Origin: CBFFRJ01 sp051486985
Lineage (GTDB): Bacteria > Pseudomonadota > Gammaproteobacteria > Enterobacterales > Enterobacteriaceae
DNA length: 64,000 nucleotides
NCBI RefSeq assembly: GCF_051486985.1
Contig: NZ_JAHVDV010000028.1
Span: 8,352 to 72,351 of the forward strand
Reading direction: 5' to 3'
Shown: piece after piece, positions 28,678-39,398 of the stretch
Position numbering within the stretch: position 1 is the first letter of the stretch
Layout: each line of letters opens with the position of its first letter
Notes under the pieces: model-generated
Seen by the model: the letters and a program-made list of their open reading frames with translations, nothing else
The model's database searches: none
Told to the model about the DNA's origin: nothing
Program-made: the position numbers and the translations under genes

Positions 28678-29170
28678 AAGCACACATACCCGTTACAGGG
28701 GGAAAAAGGCCCCGGATGAAGCGTTTGCCTCACCCCACGAAGGTGTCTGACTGGAACCCGCTCCGACCGCCAGACATCAGTAAAATCAGACAAGATCTGG
28801 TTTTAATGTTGTCCTGAAGTGAGCGTACGGTAGCCTCACCGCATGGTGAGTGAAGTATGGGATAAAATTGAACGGGTGAACATGCGCACGGGTGTGCGAT
28901 GCTGATGTCTGAGTGAGGAGAGTCGCGTCATCCCAGGCCGTCCCGTGTGGTTGAGAGGAAAATCCGCGCAATCATGTCATCATTTATTAACAGCTGCAAC
29001 CAACGAGACAACGGCAAACTTTAGCCTCATGCAGACGCATTTTCATTGGTTCACATAAGTAACTATATTCAAAAGATTAATACTCACCAGCACCGCATTA
29101 TTCGGGCATAATAATGTGCATTACAGCGCCATACTATGCAGTTGCTCACGCCAGGTATCAGGAGAAAAAC
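28678..29170. other. speC-yqgA intergenic region
   Basis: This 493-base gap separates the divergent speC and yqgA genes. It must carry both promoters. I see no convincing gene, repeat or operator in it. Confidence 0.5.
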
Positions 29171-29889
29171 GTGTTTACTGGACCCTTTATCAATGCTGCC
29201 GCCGTTCTTTTAGGCGGCGTTCTGGGGGCGGTCCTTAGCCAGCGCTTGCCGGAACGTATTCGCGCCAATATGCCGTCGATTTTTGGCCTCGCATCCCTGG
29301 GGATCGGCATTCTGCTGGTGATTAAATGCGTCAATCTCCCCGTGATGGTGCTCTCTACTCTTGTCGGCACGCTAATTGGTGAACTCTGCTACGTGGAGCG
29401 CGGCATCAGCGGTAGCGTAAATGGCCTGCGCAACGTGCTGCAAAAGCGTCGTGGCGGTGAACACGCCCTCACTGGGCATGAGGCGTTTATTCAGAGTCTG
29501 GTGGCGATCATTATTCTGTTTTGTGCGAGCGGACCGGTATCTTCGGCGCGATGCGTGAAGGCATGACCGGGGATAACAGTATCCTCATTGCAAAAGCCTT
29601 TCTCGATTTCTTTACTGCATTAATTTTTGCCACCTCGCTGGGCATTGCCGTCGCCGCGATCAGCGTGCCAATGCTGGCGATTCAGCTCACCCTCGCTTAC
29701 AGCGCCACGCTGATTATGCCGTTAACCACGCCTGCGATGATGGGCGATTTTACCGCCGTGGGCGGTGTGCTCCTGTTAGCTACGGGCTTAAGAATTTGTG
29801 GCATCAAGATGTTTGCAGTAGCGAACATGCTGCCTGCCCTCGTTCTGGCCATGCCGCTTTCCGCCCTGTGGACCGCCTTTTTTGCCTGA
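29171..29889 (+). pseudogene. yqgA: YqgA (DUF554) membrane protein, frameshifted
   Basis: The reading frame starts at GTG 29171 (VFTGPFINAAAVLLGGVLG) with an AGGAGAAA ribosome site and follows E. coli YqgA. At about 29540 (GAGCGGACCGGT) one base is missing: the first frame gives ILFCASGPVSS and then a stop, while the next frame restores the expected TGIFGAMREGMTGD to the end at 29889. The two parts together equal the 235-residue family length. YqgA is a polytopic inner-membrane protein of unknown function. Because the rest is well conserved, a sequencing error is as likely as a true mutation. Confidence 0.8.
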
Positions 29890-29955
29890 AGATACGTGCA
29901 TCTCCTCTTTTCTGGTGATAGATTGTGCAGTCTGCAACGATTTGAAGAAATTTCG

Positions 29956-29984
29956 TTGACGAGGCGAGGCGAATCGGTTTTAAT
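29956..29984 (+). promoter_or_regulatory. pheV promoter
   Basis: TTGACG (29956-29961) and TTTAAT (29979-29984) are separated by 17 bases. A GC-rich stretch precedes the tRNA, as expected of a stringently controlled stable-RNA promoter. Confidence 0.75.
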
Positions 29985-29994
29985 GCCCGCCGTT

Positions 29995-30070
29995 GCCCGG
30001 ATAGCTCAGTCGGTAGAGCAGGGGATTGAAAATCCCCGTGTCCTTGGTTCGATTCCGAGTCCGGGCACCA
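29995..30070 (+). tRNA. pheV: tRNA-Phe (GAA)
   Basis: This 76-base gene folds as a cloverleaf. The acceptor stem is GCCCGGA/TCCGGGC with the encoded ACCA end. The D-loop region is AGCTCAGTCGGTAGAGC, the anticodon loop is in GGGGATTGAAAATCCCC with anticodon GAA, and the T-arm contains GGTTCGATTCC. Its position after speC and yqgA matches pheV of E. coli, a known hot spot for genomic islands. Confidence 0.97.
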
Positions 30071-30082
30071 CTTATTCAGAGA

Positions 30083-30105
30083 ACCCAGCCTATGGCTGGG
30101 TTTTT
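30083..30105 (+). terminator. pheV terminator
   Basis: An ACCCAGCC/GGCTGGGT stem with a TAT loop is followed by a run of T residues, 12 bases after the tRNA. It is a typical intrinsic terminator. Confidence 0.85.
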
Positions 30106-30216
30106 GCTTTTAGAGATGTGGACTCTCCATCGAACTTCGTTCGATTATTCGCCGCACGCGGCTCACCCCTTTGGGGCCAGCGCGACAAGCGCGCTGTTCA
30201 ACGCCTGCGGCGTTAG

Positions 30217-30234
30217 TCCGAGCCCGGGCACCAC
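30217..30234 (+). repeat. att-like duplicate of the pheV 3' end
   Basis: TCCGAGCCCGGGCACCAC at 30217-30234 copies the last 18 bases around the tRNA end (30054-30071) with one mismatch. Integrases that use tRNA genes leave such direct repeats. A decayed integrase starts 160 bases downstream. Confidence 0.7.
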
Positions 30235-30392
30235 CTTTCCTTTTTTATGCTTCCTTATGAATTCCTATGTGTATGCAATTCAATTAGTTAGCGTAAAAAT
30301 CTTTCCGGATACGTTTTGATTTATCCCTGTGTATCCGGAAAATTGTGAGTCAGATTGAGGGTTCATTCAGTTCGATGAACGGAGAGACCCTC

Positions 30393-31397
30393 ATGCTAAC
30401 TGACAGTAAAATTCGCGCCGCGAACCCCCTCGCAAAGTCCTACAAAATCACCGATTCACGAGGTCTGTACCTGACGGTATCCACCAGCGGCGCTAAGTTA
30501 TGGTATTTCCGCTATCGCTTCGATGACAAAGAAAATTGTCTAGCCTTTGGCGCTTATCCTCTGGTGACGCTGGCGGAAGCCCGCGAAAAACGCGATGCAG
30601 CGCGTAAGCTGCTGGCGTCCGGTATTTGTCCTTCGCAGATCCGCAAGGCGGATAACGCCGCCGTGGGTACATCCCGCACGTTTACCTTTATCGCCACCGC
30701 GTGGCACACCAGTTGCCTTAAGCTCTGGTCGGAAGGCCACGCCGATAACATCCTCACCTGTCTTCATCGCTACGTCTTTCCCGATATTGGCACGATGGAT
30801 ATCGCCAAAATTGAAACCCGCCATCTGGCGCTGGAGCTGAGCCTGCACGTCTTTCTGCGCTCCAGTGAGCTGCGCCTCGCCCACTGGGATGAGTTCAACC
30901 TGAAAGCCCATATCTGGACGGTGCCAGCACAGCGGGAAGCGGTTAAGGGCGTGAGATTTTCATCGCGTGGCGCAAAGATGAAAGATGAGCATCTGGTGCC
31001 GTTATCCGCACAGGCCGTCGCTCTGCTGGAGCAGATAAAGGAAATTACTGGAGAGTCGGTATTTGTCTTTGCGGGTGCGCATTCGATGAACAAGCCGATG
31101 AGTGAAAACACCATCAACAAAGCGCTACGGGTGATTGGCTACGACACCAAAACCGAGGTTTGCGGTCATGGTTTCAGAACAATGGCCTGTAGCGCCCTGA
31201 ACGAGTCCGCACTGTGGTCGCAGGACGCCATCGAGCGCCAGATGAGCCACAAAGAGCGCAACGGCGTGCGATGTGCATAAGGCGGAGCATCTGGAAGCCG
31301 TATGGAGATGATGGAGTGGTGGTCGAATTATCTCGACGTGAGCCGCGAAGGGTACGTTGCGCCGTATATTTATGCGCGACAGCATAAGGCGGCCTGA
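30393..31397 (+). pseudogene. Decayed P4-type tyrosine integrase
   Basis: The frame starts MLTDSKIRAANPLAKSYKI with a GGAGAG ribosome site, the usual start of P4-family island integrases (about 400 residues). After IAKIETRHLALEL it jumps to SLHVFLRSSELR, so roughly 90 residues of the core-binding/catalytic boundary are missing. The catalytic HGFR block (EVCGHGFRTMACSAL) is intact. After MSHKERNGVR the frame is lost; the rest of the C-terminus (KAEHLEA, then MEWWSNYLDVSREG) can be read in another frame to the stop at 31397. It is therefore non-functional. Its place next to pheV and the att repeat shows how the island arrived. Confidence 0.85.
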
Positions 31398-31584
31398 GTC
31401 AGCGGCAATATAATTTGTTGAAAATGAAAACGCTGATCCTGATTGAGTCGGATCTGCGTTTCTGTATTAAAAGGTTTTGTATTTAATATCCCGGTGATTA
31501 ATCGGAAAGCATACAAAAAATTTTGTCCTCAAAATTTTTTGTATGAAAACCAATCAATAATTCAATTTTTCAAGGTAGTAGCTA

Positions 31585-32273
31585 TCAACCAGTCTTTTCC
31601 TGTCGCCCGTAAACCTGCGCCACATACCGTCCGCGCCCATCGCCGTGGCCCAAATCCATTGCCGTCAACGCCAGCGCTTCCTTCTCGCTGAATCCCTGCG
31701 CCAGGTAATGACGAATGGCATCCTGCGCCCACGCATAACGCAACGAGTGTGGGGAATAGGCGCCAGTTAAGTCAAGACCCGACGCCTGGCTGTGGCAGTA
31801 TTTCATCGCGCTTTTCAGGTCAGGCTTATCGATCAGCCTGCCGTGGCGATCTTCTGCCACCGCCAGCGCATTATCCAGCGCTTTTCTGACAGCTATAGCA
31901 TCAAGAATAACGGTTTCACGCGGACGGCCGTCTTTGGTGCCGAATACCACAGTCAGCCGGGACTCCTCCCGCTCCAGCGACTGTTTCCACGTTCTTAATG
32001 ACTGCGCACTCTGTACCGCTTCCTGCGAGCGTAATCCCATCAGCCTTGCAAGTTCCAGCGTTGCCGCCAGCCCCGGCTCTCTGACTCTGGCGGTTTCCAG
32101 CCCCTGTCGGTAATGCTCCGGCGTGATGGCCCGTTTCGTACCGCTACGGGATGCGCCGGACAACCCCAGTGAATGGTTGTTTATCCGGTCACCGTCTGCC
32201 AGTTTTGCACGCCCGGCCTGTTTCAGGATACAGCGCACCGCCGCCATCTCATTTTGCAGGGAACGCTTTGTGG
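31585..32273 (-). pseudogene. N-terminally truncated integrase-domain protein
   Basis: About 220 residues of a second integrase, different from the P4 type, remain: the catalytic domain with LARLMGLRSQEAVQ and the PHSLRYAWAQDAI block, ending GRYVAQVYGRQEKTG. The frame continues upstream of its first Met (KRSLQNEMAAVRCILKQAG) and then loses similarity at about 32270, where another small frame begins. The SAM-like N-terminal domain is missing. This looks like a remnant of an older phage or island cut by recombination. Confidence 0.6.
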
Positions 32274-32584
32274 TGCGGTGGGATCGGATCGAATAATCCC
32301 GGTCTCAGCAGGGTGAGCGCAGCGGCCAGTCGTCCGCAGAATGCCATGCGCAGTGCCGGATCGTTGCATTCCGCCAGGGCAAGCGCGAGTTTGTCGCAGG
32401 GGGTGGCGAGGACGGTAAAATCGGTGTCGGCGCTGAAAGGGATGGAAAGTAACGGGTGTGTCGGGCTGAGGATTGTCGCCGTAAGGCAGCCTCCAGTGAG
32501 TAGCGAGTTACGCCCACCACCAGAGGTTCCAATCTCATGGGTGGTGGAACCGGACAGGGTTGGAACTACCAGCCTCACTGACAC
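32249..32584 (-). CDS. Small phage-type ORF, possibly Ash/Icd-like
   Basis: This 111-residue frame starts MSVRLVVPTLSGSTTHEIGT and has the STT.EIGT.GG.RNSLLTGG pattern that I associate with small P4-phage Ash/Icd-like proteins. This is a weak recognition. The C-terminal half (TDFTVLATPCDKLALALAECND) is of unknown type. It overlaps the truncated integrase and lies in prophage debris, so it may not be expressed. Confidence 0.35.
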   Translation of the reverse strand: MSVRLVVPTLSGSTTHEIGTSGGGRNSLLTGGCLTATILSPTHPLLSIPFSADTDFTVLATPCDKLALALAECNDPALRMAFCGRLAAALTLLRPGLFDPIPPHHKAFPAK

Positions 32585-33074
32585 TGGCGCATCTTACGAT
32601 GCCCCCGCCCGGCCCCACCATTGATATGTAGCAAAGCGCACGACACAAAAAAAGCGCAGACGCGCCTCGTGTCGTCAGTGAAGTCATTCAGGGTTCCAAT
32701 CCCGGCACCTGATTTTGCAGATGCCAGTAAAAGATACGGCGATTGATGAACGCCGACAAGGGGGCAGAAACGCAGGCAAGATGCTCCCCACTGCCCGACA
32801 GCATTTCAGTAGCTCACCGGATGTAAAATAATACAGGCCATATATTCATGTGACGGATATAAATATAAAATACATTTTTAATAAAAATAAAACACAATTC
32901 ACCATTCATTGACAGAAATCATAAAACAGGACAGGGAGTCGTTTTTAAATGGGACATTATTTATCAGTGATGCTAATCATTTCCCCGGTTATTCGCAGAT
33001 AAGTCAGAAGACCAGATAACGCCTGTTGCGATGCCTGCGGAAATGCCCCGTTTTATTGATTCAGGGAGGCACTT
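32585..33074. other. Gap between prophage remnant and vgrG
   Basis: This 490-base stretch has no convincing gene. The part from about 32830 to 32990 is very AT-rich and probably holds the vgrG promoter. A GGAGGC ribosome site at 33064-33069 precedes the vgrG ATG. Confidence 0.5.
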
Positions 33075-35180
33075 ATGTCGACAGGTTTACGTTTCACACT
33101 GGACGTGGATGGTCTGGGGTCAAAAACCTTCGCCGTGGTGAGCTTTCTGCTGAAACAGCGTTATTCATCCCCGTTTACTCTGGACATTGAAGTCGCCAGT
33201 GACGCTTTCGGACAGGCAGCGGAAAACGTACTGGAAAAGAACGCCACCCTGACTGTCTGGCAGGGAGATACACCACAGCGCCATATCAGCGGCATTGTCA
33301 CCCGCTTCGGGATGAAAGAGTACAACGGCTGGCAGATGTGCTACAGCCTGACCATCAACCCTCCCCTGTGGCGCGCCGGGCTGCGACAAAATTTCCGTAT
33401 CTTCCAGCAGCAGGATATTCAGACCATTTCCACCACGCTGCTGGAAGAAAACGGTATCACAGGCTGGGAATCGCTGTTTTATGAAGATCACCCGGCGCGG
33501 GAATTTTGCGTGCAGTATGGCGAGACCGACCTGGCGTTTCTCATCCGCCTGTGGTCGGAGGAAGGGATTTTCTTTTTTGACCGGCACGTTGCCGACACGC
33601 AAACATTAACGTTGTGCGATGACATGGCCGGGCTGTCCCGCACGGATGAAATCCCCTTTAACCCCAACCCCGCGACCACTCTTTTGCCCCTGACTGTCAG
33701 TACATTCAGTTACCAGGCGCAGATACGCCCCTCTTCGGTGGAAACCAAGGACTACACCTTTAAGGTGCCGGGATGGCCGGCGTATTACGGACGCGATGGC
33801 GAGCACCTTAACGGCCAGCGCACGCAGTATGAAGTTTTCGATTATCCGGGACGATTTAAGGATGAGCAACATGGGCAGGATTTCGCCCGCTATCAGATGG
33901 AGGGCTGGCGCAACAATGCGGAGACAGCCTCCTGCGTCAGCAATTCACCGACATTATGGCCGGGCGTCATTTTTACGCTTACCGGGCATCCGGTCAGAGA
34001 GCTTAACCGGCAATGGCAGGTTGTCAGCAGCGTTCTGACGGGCAAACAGCCGCAGGCGCTGAAAGGCAGTCAGGGGCCGGGCACCACGCTGGATAACCAG
34101 TTTGAGGTTATCCCCACTGACCGGACCTGGCGACCGCAGCCCCTGCTGAAACCGAAGGTGGATGGTCCGCAGAGCGCAATTGTGATGGGGCCGCCGGGAG
34201 AGGAAATCTTCTGCGATGAGCATGGCCGGGTGCGGGTGCGGTTTCACTGGGACCGTTACTGTCCGGGGAATGAGGACAGCTCCTGCTGGGTGCGGGTATC
34301 GCAGGCATGGGCAGGTGCCGGATTCGGCAATCTCGCCATTCCGCGCGTGGGTCAGGAGGTTATCGTGGACTTCCTCAATGGTGACCCTGACCAGCCCATC
34401 ATCATGGGACGCACCTATCACCAGGACAACCGCTCTCCCGGCAGTCTGCCGGGAACGAAGACGCAGATGACCATCCGCTCAAAAACCTACAAAGGGGATG
34501 GTTTTAATGAGCTGCGCTTTGAGGATGCGACGGGGCAGGAGCAGGTTTATATCCATGCGCAGAAGGATATGGATACCGATGTGCTGAATAACCGCACCAC
34601 CGATGTGACGGCAAACCACCGCGAAACCATCGGCGGCAATCAGCTCATCACCGTGAAGCAGAACCAGATACAGACGGTGGTACAGAATCAGAAAGAGACC
34701 GTGGGCCAGAACCAGAGCATTACCGTCGGCCAGAATCAGGCAGAAACGGTGGGCGTGGCGCGGGCGCTGACGGTCGGGGTGGCGTACCAGACCACGGTGG
34801 GCGGCGTGATGAATACCTCGGTGGCGCTGACGCAGTCCTCGCAGGTCGGTATTTATAAATCCCTGCTGGTTGGCAAAGGCTATGACGTCAGCGTGGGGGA
34901 AAACGTCACCTTCACGGTGGGCAAAAGCAAAACCGAAAACACAGGAAAGGTGGCGGTCTATTCCGCCGGGGAACATCTGGAACTGCGCTGCGGGCAGGCA
35001 CGGCTGGTGCTGACGCAGGACGGAAAAATATTCCTTAACGGCACCGCCATTAACCTCCAGGGCGTCCAGACCCTCAGCGGCGATGCGCTGATGATTAACT
35101 GGAATTGCGGCGTAGCGGAAGATCCGCCGAAAGCACCGGAGGAAGACAGCAGCCAGCCGCCGGATATGCGGCAGTACTGA
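33075..35180 (+). CDS. vgrG: VgrG, type VI secretion spike protein
   Basis: This 701-residue protein has the phage gp27-like N-terminal part (MSTGLRFTLDVDGL.. to about residue 370) and the gp5 OB-fold with GPPGEEIFCDEHGRVRVRF and SCWVRVSQAWAG. A long beta-helix follows, made of short repeats of the type TVGQNQ. The end is short (PPDMRQY), so there is no extra effector domain. It forms the trimeric tip of the T6SS needle and should carry the Rhs protein encoded 66 bases downstream. No T6SS structural genes are in the window, so this is an orphan vgrG-rhs module that depends on an apparatus elsewhere. Confidence 0.95.
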   Translation: MSTGLRFTLDVDGLGSKTFAVVSFLLKQRYSSPFTLDIEVASDAFGQAAENVLEKNATLTVWQGDTPQRHISGIVTRFGMKEYNGWQMCYSLTINPPLWRAGLRQNFRIFQQQDIQTISTTLLEENGITGWESLFYEDHPAREFCVQYGETDLAFLIRLWSEEGIFFFDRHVADTQTLTLCDDMAGLSRTDEIPFNPNPATTLLPLTVSTFSYQAQIRPSSVETKDYTFKVPGWPAYYGRDGEHLNGQRTQYEVFDYPGRFKDEQHGQDFARYQMEGWRNNAETASCVSNSPTLWPGVIFTLTGHPVRELNRQWQVVSSVLTGKQPQALKGSQGPGTTLDNQFEVIPTDRTWRPQPLLKPKVDGPQSAIVMGPPGEEIFCDEHGRVRVRFHWDRYCPGNEDSSCWVRVSQAWAGAGFGNLAIPRVGQEVIVDFLNGDPDQPIIMGRTYHQDNRSPGSLPGTKTQMTIRSKTYKGDGFNELRFEDATGQEQVYIHAQKDMDTDVLNNRTTDVTANHRETIGGNQLITVKQNQIQTVVQNQKETVGQNQSITVGQNQAETVGVARALTVGVAYQTTVGGVMNTSVALTQSSQVGIYKSLLVGKGYDVSVGENVTFTVGKSKTENTGKVAVYSAGEHLELRCGQARLVLTQDGKIFLNGTAINLQGVQTLSGDALMINWNCGVAEDPPKAPEEDSSQPPDMRQY

Positions 35181-35246
35181 GCAATGTCACCGCAGCAACA
35201 GGGCAGTATGTTAAAGGAAAATAAAAATTTATAAAAGGACGGGAAT

Positions 35247-38200
35247 ATGAGCGGAAAACCGGCGGCGCGTCAGGGCGACGGCACCTTGAAGGGTGGCCCG
35301 ATAATCCAGGGGTCGGCGGGTGTAATGATTGGCGCGCCCACCGGTGTCGCCTGTTCAGTATGCCCCGGTGGCATGACCTCCGGCAACCCGGTCAACCCAT
35401 TGCTGGGGGCGAAAGTGCAGCCCGGCGAAACGGATTTTGCCCTGCCCGGCCCGATGCCGTTTGTGCTCTCTCGTTCTTACAGCAGTTACCGGACGAAAAC
35501 GCCTGCGCCGGTGGGTATCTTTGGCCCCGGCTGGAAAGCGCCTTTTGATATCCGCTTACAGATTCGTGAAGATGAACTGATACTCAATGACAATGGCGGG
35601 CGCAGCATTCACTTTGACCCGTTGCTTCCCGGTGAAACGGCGTTCAGCCGCAGCGAATCGTTCTGGCTGGCGCGGGGCGGCGTTCCGGCGCTGCATGAAA
35701 GTAATCCGCTGCATACTCTCTGGCAGTCACTGCCCGAATCGCTCCGCGCCAGTCCACATATTTACTTCGCCACCAACAGCGTACAGGGGCCGTGGTGGAT
35801 ACTCGGCTGGTCTGAGCGCGTTCCTGAACCTGATGAAGCACTGCCCGCCCCGCTACCGCCGTACCGGGTGCTGACCGGGATTGTCGACAGATTCGGACAC
35901 GCGCTGGCATTTCACCGGGATGTGTCAGGCGATTTTGCCGGAGATATCAACGGGGTGACAGATGGCGCAGGTCGCCGCTTCCGGCTGGTGCTGACCACCC
36001 AGGCACAGCGGGCAGAGCAGGTCCGCAAACAGGCCGCATCCGCAAAACAGCCCCCGGTGCCGGAGGTGCTGCCTGCCACGGAGTACGGCGCAGATGACGG
36101 TGTTCGCCTGGCAGAAGTGTGGCTTACCCGTGACCCGGCATACCCGGATAATTTGCCTGCTGCACCGCTGGCGCGTTATACCTACTCCCCGCGTGGCGAA
36201 CTGGTGGCGGTATACGACCGCAGCAATACCGTGGTGCGTGATTTTGTTTATGACGCAAAACATCCGGGGCGAATGGTGGCGCACCACCACACCGGGCGTC
36301 CGCAGACTACATATCACTATGATGCCACAGGTCGGGTGACAGCGCAGCACAACCCGGCAGGCTTAAGCTACACCTATGCATACAAAAAAAACAGTATCAC
36401 CATCACCGACAGTCTGAACCGCCGTGAAGTGCTGCACACTGAAGGTGACGGTGGACTGAAGCGGGTGGTGAAGCTGGAGCGCGCAGACGGCAGTGTCACG
36501 CAAAGCGAATATGACCCCGCAGGCAGGCTTATTGCGCAGACAGATGCGGCGGGCCGTAAAACGGAATATCGCCTGAGTCCCGGCTCCGGCCTGCTGAAAG
36601 AAATTATCACACCGGACGGCAGGCGCACCGAACTTTACCACAACAGCCAGCGCCAGCTGACCAGCACGCTGTACCCGGACGGGCTGAAAACCCGGCAGGA
36701 ATACGATGACCTGGGCAGACTGATTGCCGAAACGACGCGCAACGGCGGTACAACCCGTTACTTTTATGCTGACTCGCGCAGTGAACATCCCTGCGCTACC
36801 GAAGACGCCACTGGCAGCAAAAAACAGATGGTGTGGAGCCGCTACGGGCAGTTGCTGACCTTCACCGACTGCTCTGGCTATGAAACCCGTTATGAATACG
36901 ACCGTTTCGGGCAACTGACAGCCACACACCAGGAGGAAGGTATCAGCCTGTACCGCGCTTATGATAACCGTGGCAGGCTGGTCGGCCAGCGGAATACCGC
37001 AGAGCAGGAAACCCGTTACGAATACAATGTGGCGGGCGACCTGGCGGCAGTCATTTTTCCTGACGGTAGCCGCAGCGAAACCACCCACGATAACCGGGGC
37101 AACGCTATCAGCACCACGCAAGGCGGCCTGACGCGCCGGATGGAATACGACGCCGCAGGCCGGGTGACGCAACTCACCAGTGAAAACGGCAGCCATACGG
37201 CATTCACTTACGATGTGCTGGACAGGCTGACGCAGGAAACCGGTTTTGACGGCAGGGTGAAGCGTTACCGTTACAGCGCGACCGGACAGCTTGTGCGCAG
37301 CGAGGATGAAAGCCTTGTCACGGCGTGGCATTACGATGAATCTGACCGGCTGACATACAGAACCGTGAACGACGAACCGGCAGAACAGTGGTTCTACAAC
37401 GAACGTGGCTGGCTGACAGACATCAGCCACCTCAGTGACGGACGGCGCGTCGCCGTGCATTACGGTCATGATAACCGGGGCCGCCTCATCAGCGAGCGCC
37501 AGACGGTACATCACCCGGAAACCGGTGAACTGCTGTGGCAGCATGAAACAAAGCAGGACTACAGCGATAAGGGACTGGCGACCATCACCACACCCGACCA
37601 ACTGTCGCCGGTGGAATGGCTCACCTACGGCTCCGGCTATATTGCCGGAATGAAGCTCGGTGACGAACCGCTGGTTGATTTCATCCGCGACCGCCTGCAC
37701 CGTGAAACGCTGCTCAGCTTTGGTCAGTATGAAAGAACCACAGCATACGCTGTCGCCGGGCAACCAGAGAGTTACCACTTTAACAAACCGCAGCTTAACC
37801 GCGACTATACCTGGAACGAAGCCGGGCAGCTTATCCGAATCAACGGCCCGCATGAACAGCGCGATTATCAGTACAGCGACGCCGGACGGCTGGTCAGCAC
37901 GCACATCAAATCTCCACACCATGAGCTTACGCAGTGGGCACTCACCGACCCGGCGGGCAACCGGATAGCAGAGCGGGATAAATACCCGATGCTGTCGGAG
38001 GTCTGGCGCGACAACCGCATCGCCCTGGACACAGACTACTTTTACCACCACGACCAACACGGCAGGCTGACGGAAAAGGATGAGCGACGTGTCAGGAATG
38101 GCGGCAGCTATACGCATCACTACAGCTATGATGGCCAGCACCGACTCACGCATTACCGCCTGATGCAGCAGGGAGACACCCTGACGGAGAGTCGCTATGC

Positions 38201-39398
38201 CTATGATCCGCTGGGCCGCCGTATTGGTAAACGGGTATGGAAAAGCCGGACGGAGCATGACTCAAACGGGGACAGTTATCTGTGGCTGGATCCCGAGCCG
38301 GAAGTGACCTGGTACGGCTGGGATGGCGACCGCCTGACCACCACGCAGACGGGCACTACCCGCATCCAGACGGTGTACCAGCCAGGGAGCTTTACACCGT
38401 TAATCCGCATTGAAACGGCAACACCAGAGCTGAGCAGAACCGTCCGTCGCACGCTGGCGGAGAAACTGCAGCAGGACGCGGGGATGGCGTTTGCGCCGGA
38501 GCTGGTGGCAATGCTGGATAATCTGGAGCAGGAACTGAAAACAAATCAGATAAGCGAACAAAATCAGCAATGGCTGGCGATGTGCGGGCTGACCGTGGAG
38601 CAGATGAAAAATCAGGTGGAGCCGGAGTACACGCCGCAGCGGACAATCCACCTGTACCACTGCGACCACCGGGGACTGCCACTGGCGCTGATTAATACGG
38701 ACGGCAATATCGCGTGGAGCGCAGAGTATGACGAGTGGGGAAATATGCTGCGTGAGGATAATCCGCATCATCTGCAACAGCTTATCCGGCTGCCAGGACA
38801 ACAGTGGGATAAAGAGACGGGGCTGTACTATAATCGTCACCGGTATCTCGAGCCGTTGCAGGGGAGGTATATTACTCAGGATCCGATTGGATGGCGTGGA
38901 GAATGGAATCAATATATATATCCATTAAATCCAATTGAAAAAATTGATTCACTTGGTCTGGATATACAAAACGCATTAGGGCCATTTGTAAATTCCCCGG
39001 GTATTCAATCTGAATTAACAAAATCAATGGCAGAATATTTTGAAGCCGCAAAACCAGTATCGATGCGTCCTGATGGTAATCCTTGGGGTTATGGCTGTGG
39101 TGATAAAGATTCAGACTGGTATGTTCCTGATAGTTTATTTGGTGCTGACTTTATGCCAGCCTGTAGAACCCATGATATATGTTATGGTACGTTAGAAAGT
39201 AATAAAGCATATTGCGACACCCAATTAGGAAAAAATATAGTTTTAGCATGTAATAAAAGTTTGAAAGACATTCCCGGCCTTGAGGATACATTATCTAATT
39301 GTTATGCTGCTGCTGGTATCTATCAACTCGCAGTGGAACAACTTGGTGGCGATGCATATCTTGCTGCACAAGAAGATGCAAAAATGAGAGGGAAGTAA
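35247..39398 (+). CDS. Rhs effector with N-terminal PAAR-like domain and C-terminal phospholipase A2-like toxin
   Basis: This 1383-residue protein begins with a PAAR-like segment ([20 protein letters not shown]) that should cap VgrG, with no membrane segments before it. Many YD repeats (for example [10 protein letters not shown]) form the Rhs cocoon from about residue 300. The core ends at [18 protein letters not shown], where Asp1212 corresponds to the self-cleavage site of Rhs proteins. The last 145 residues or so differ sharply in composition (AT-rich from about 38880) and hold CRTHDICYG, with His1309-Asp1310, preceded by YGCGDKDSD and followed by Asp1324 in AYCDTQLG. These fit the catalytic His-Asp and calcium loop of phospholipase A2. 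The toxin should attack membrane lipids of rivals. The identification rests on these motifs only. Confidence 0.85.
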   Translation: MSGKPAARQGDGTLKGGPIIQGSAGVMIGAPTGVACSVCPGGMTSGNPVNPLLGAKVQPGETDFALPGPMPFVLSRSYSSYRTKTPAPVGIFGPGWKAPFDIRLQIREDELILNDNGGRSIHFDPLLPGETAFSRSESFWLARGGVPALHESNPLHTLWQSLPESLRASPHIYFATNSVQGPWWILGWSERVPEPDEALPAPLPPYRVLTGIVDRFGHALAFHRDVSGDFAGDINGVTDGAGRRFRLVLTTQAQRAEQVRKQAASAKQPPVPEVLPATEYGADDGVRLAEVWLTRDPAYPDNLPAAPLARYTYSPRGELVAVYDRSNTVVRDFVYDAKHPGRMVAHHHTGRPQTTYHYDATGRVTAQHNPAGLSYTYAYKKNSITITDSLNRREVLHTEGDGGLKRVVKLERADGSVTQSEYDPAGRLIAQTDAAGRKTEYRLSPGSGLLKEIITPDGRRTELYHNSQRQLTSTLYPDGLKTRQEYDDLGRLIAETTRNGGTTRYFYADSRSEHPCATEDATGSKKQMVWSRYGQLLTFTDCSGYETRYEYDRFGQLTATHQEEGISLYRAYDNRGRLVGQRNTAEQETRYEYNVAGDLAAVIFPDGSRSETTHDNRGNAISTTQGGLTRRMEYDAAGRVTQLTSENGSHTAFTYDVLDRLTQETGFDGRVKRYRYSATGQLVRSEDESLVTAWHYDESDRLTYRTVNDEPAEQWFYNERGWLTDISHLSDGRRVAVHYGHDNRGRLISERQTVHHPETGELLWQHETKQDYSDKGLATITTPDQLSPVEWLTYGSGYIAGMKLGDEPLVDFIRDRLHRETLLSFGQYERTTAYAVAGQPESYHFNKPQLNRDYTWNEAGQLIRINGPHEQRDYQYSDAGRLVSTHIKSPHHELTQWALTDPAGNRIAERDKYPMLSEVWRDNRIALDTDYFYHHDQHGRLTEKDERRVRNGGSYTHHYSYDGQHRLTHYRLMQQGDTLTESRYAYDPLGRRIGKRVWKSRTEHDSNGDSYLWLDPEPEVTWYGWDGDRLTTTQTGTTRIQTVYQPGSFTPLIRIETATPELSRTVRRTLAEKLQQDAGMAFAPELVAMLDNLEQELKTNQISEQNQQWLAMCGLTVEQMKNQVEPEYTPQRTIHLYHCDHRGLPLALINTDGNIAWSAEYDEWGNMLREDNPHHLQQLIRLPGQQWDKETGLYYNRHRYLEPLQGRYITQDPIGWRGEWNQYIYPLNPIEKIDSLGLDIQNALGPFVNSPGIQSELTKSMAEYFEAAKPVSMRPDGNPWGYGCGDKDSDWYVPDSLFGADFMPACRTHDICYGTLESNKAYCDTQLGKNIVLACNKSLKDIPGLEDTLSNCYAAAGIYQLAVEQLGGDAYLAAQEDAKMRGK

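Noticed and set aside
30345..30392. Upstream start for the decayed integrase
   Set aside because: The ATG at 30393 has the ribosome site and the conserved MLTDSKI start.
32691..32712. tRNA-like scrap GGTTCCAATCCCGGCACCTG as possible right attachment site
   Set aside because: Only scattered identity to the pheV end; the copy at 30217-30234 is far better.
36363..38258. 631-codon open frame antisense to rhs
   Set aside because: It is a shadow of the GC-rich, repetitive rhs coding frame and has no family features or ribosome site.
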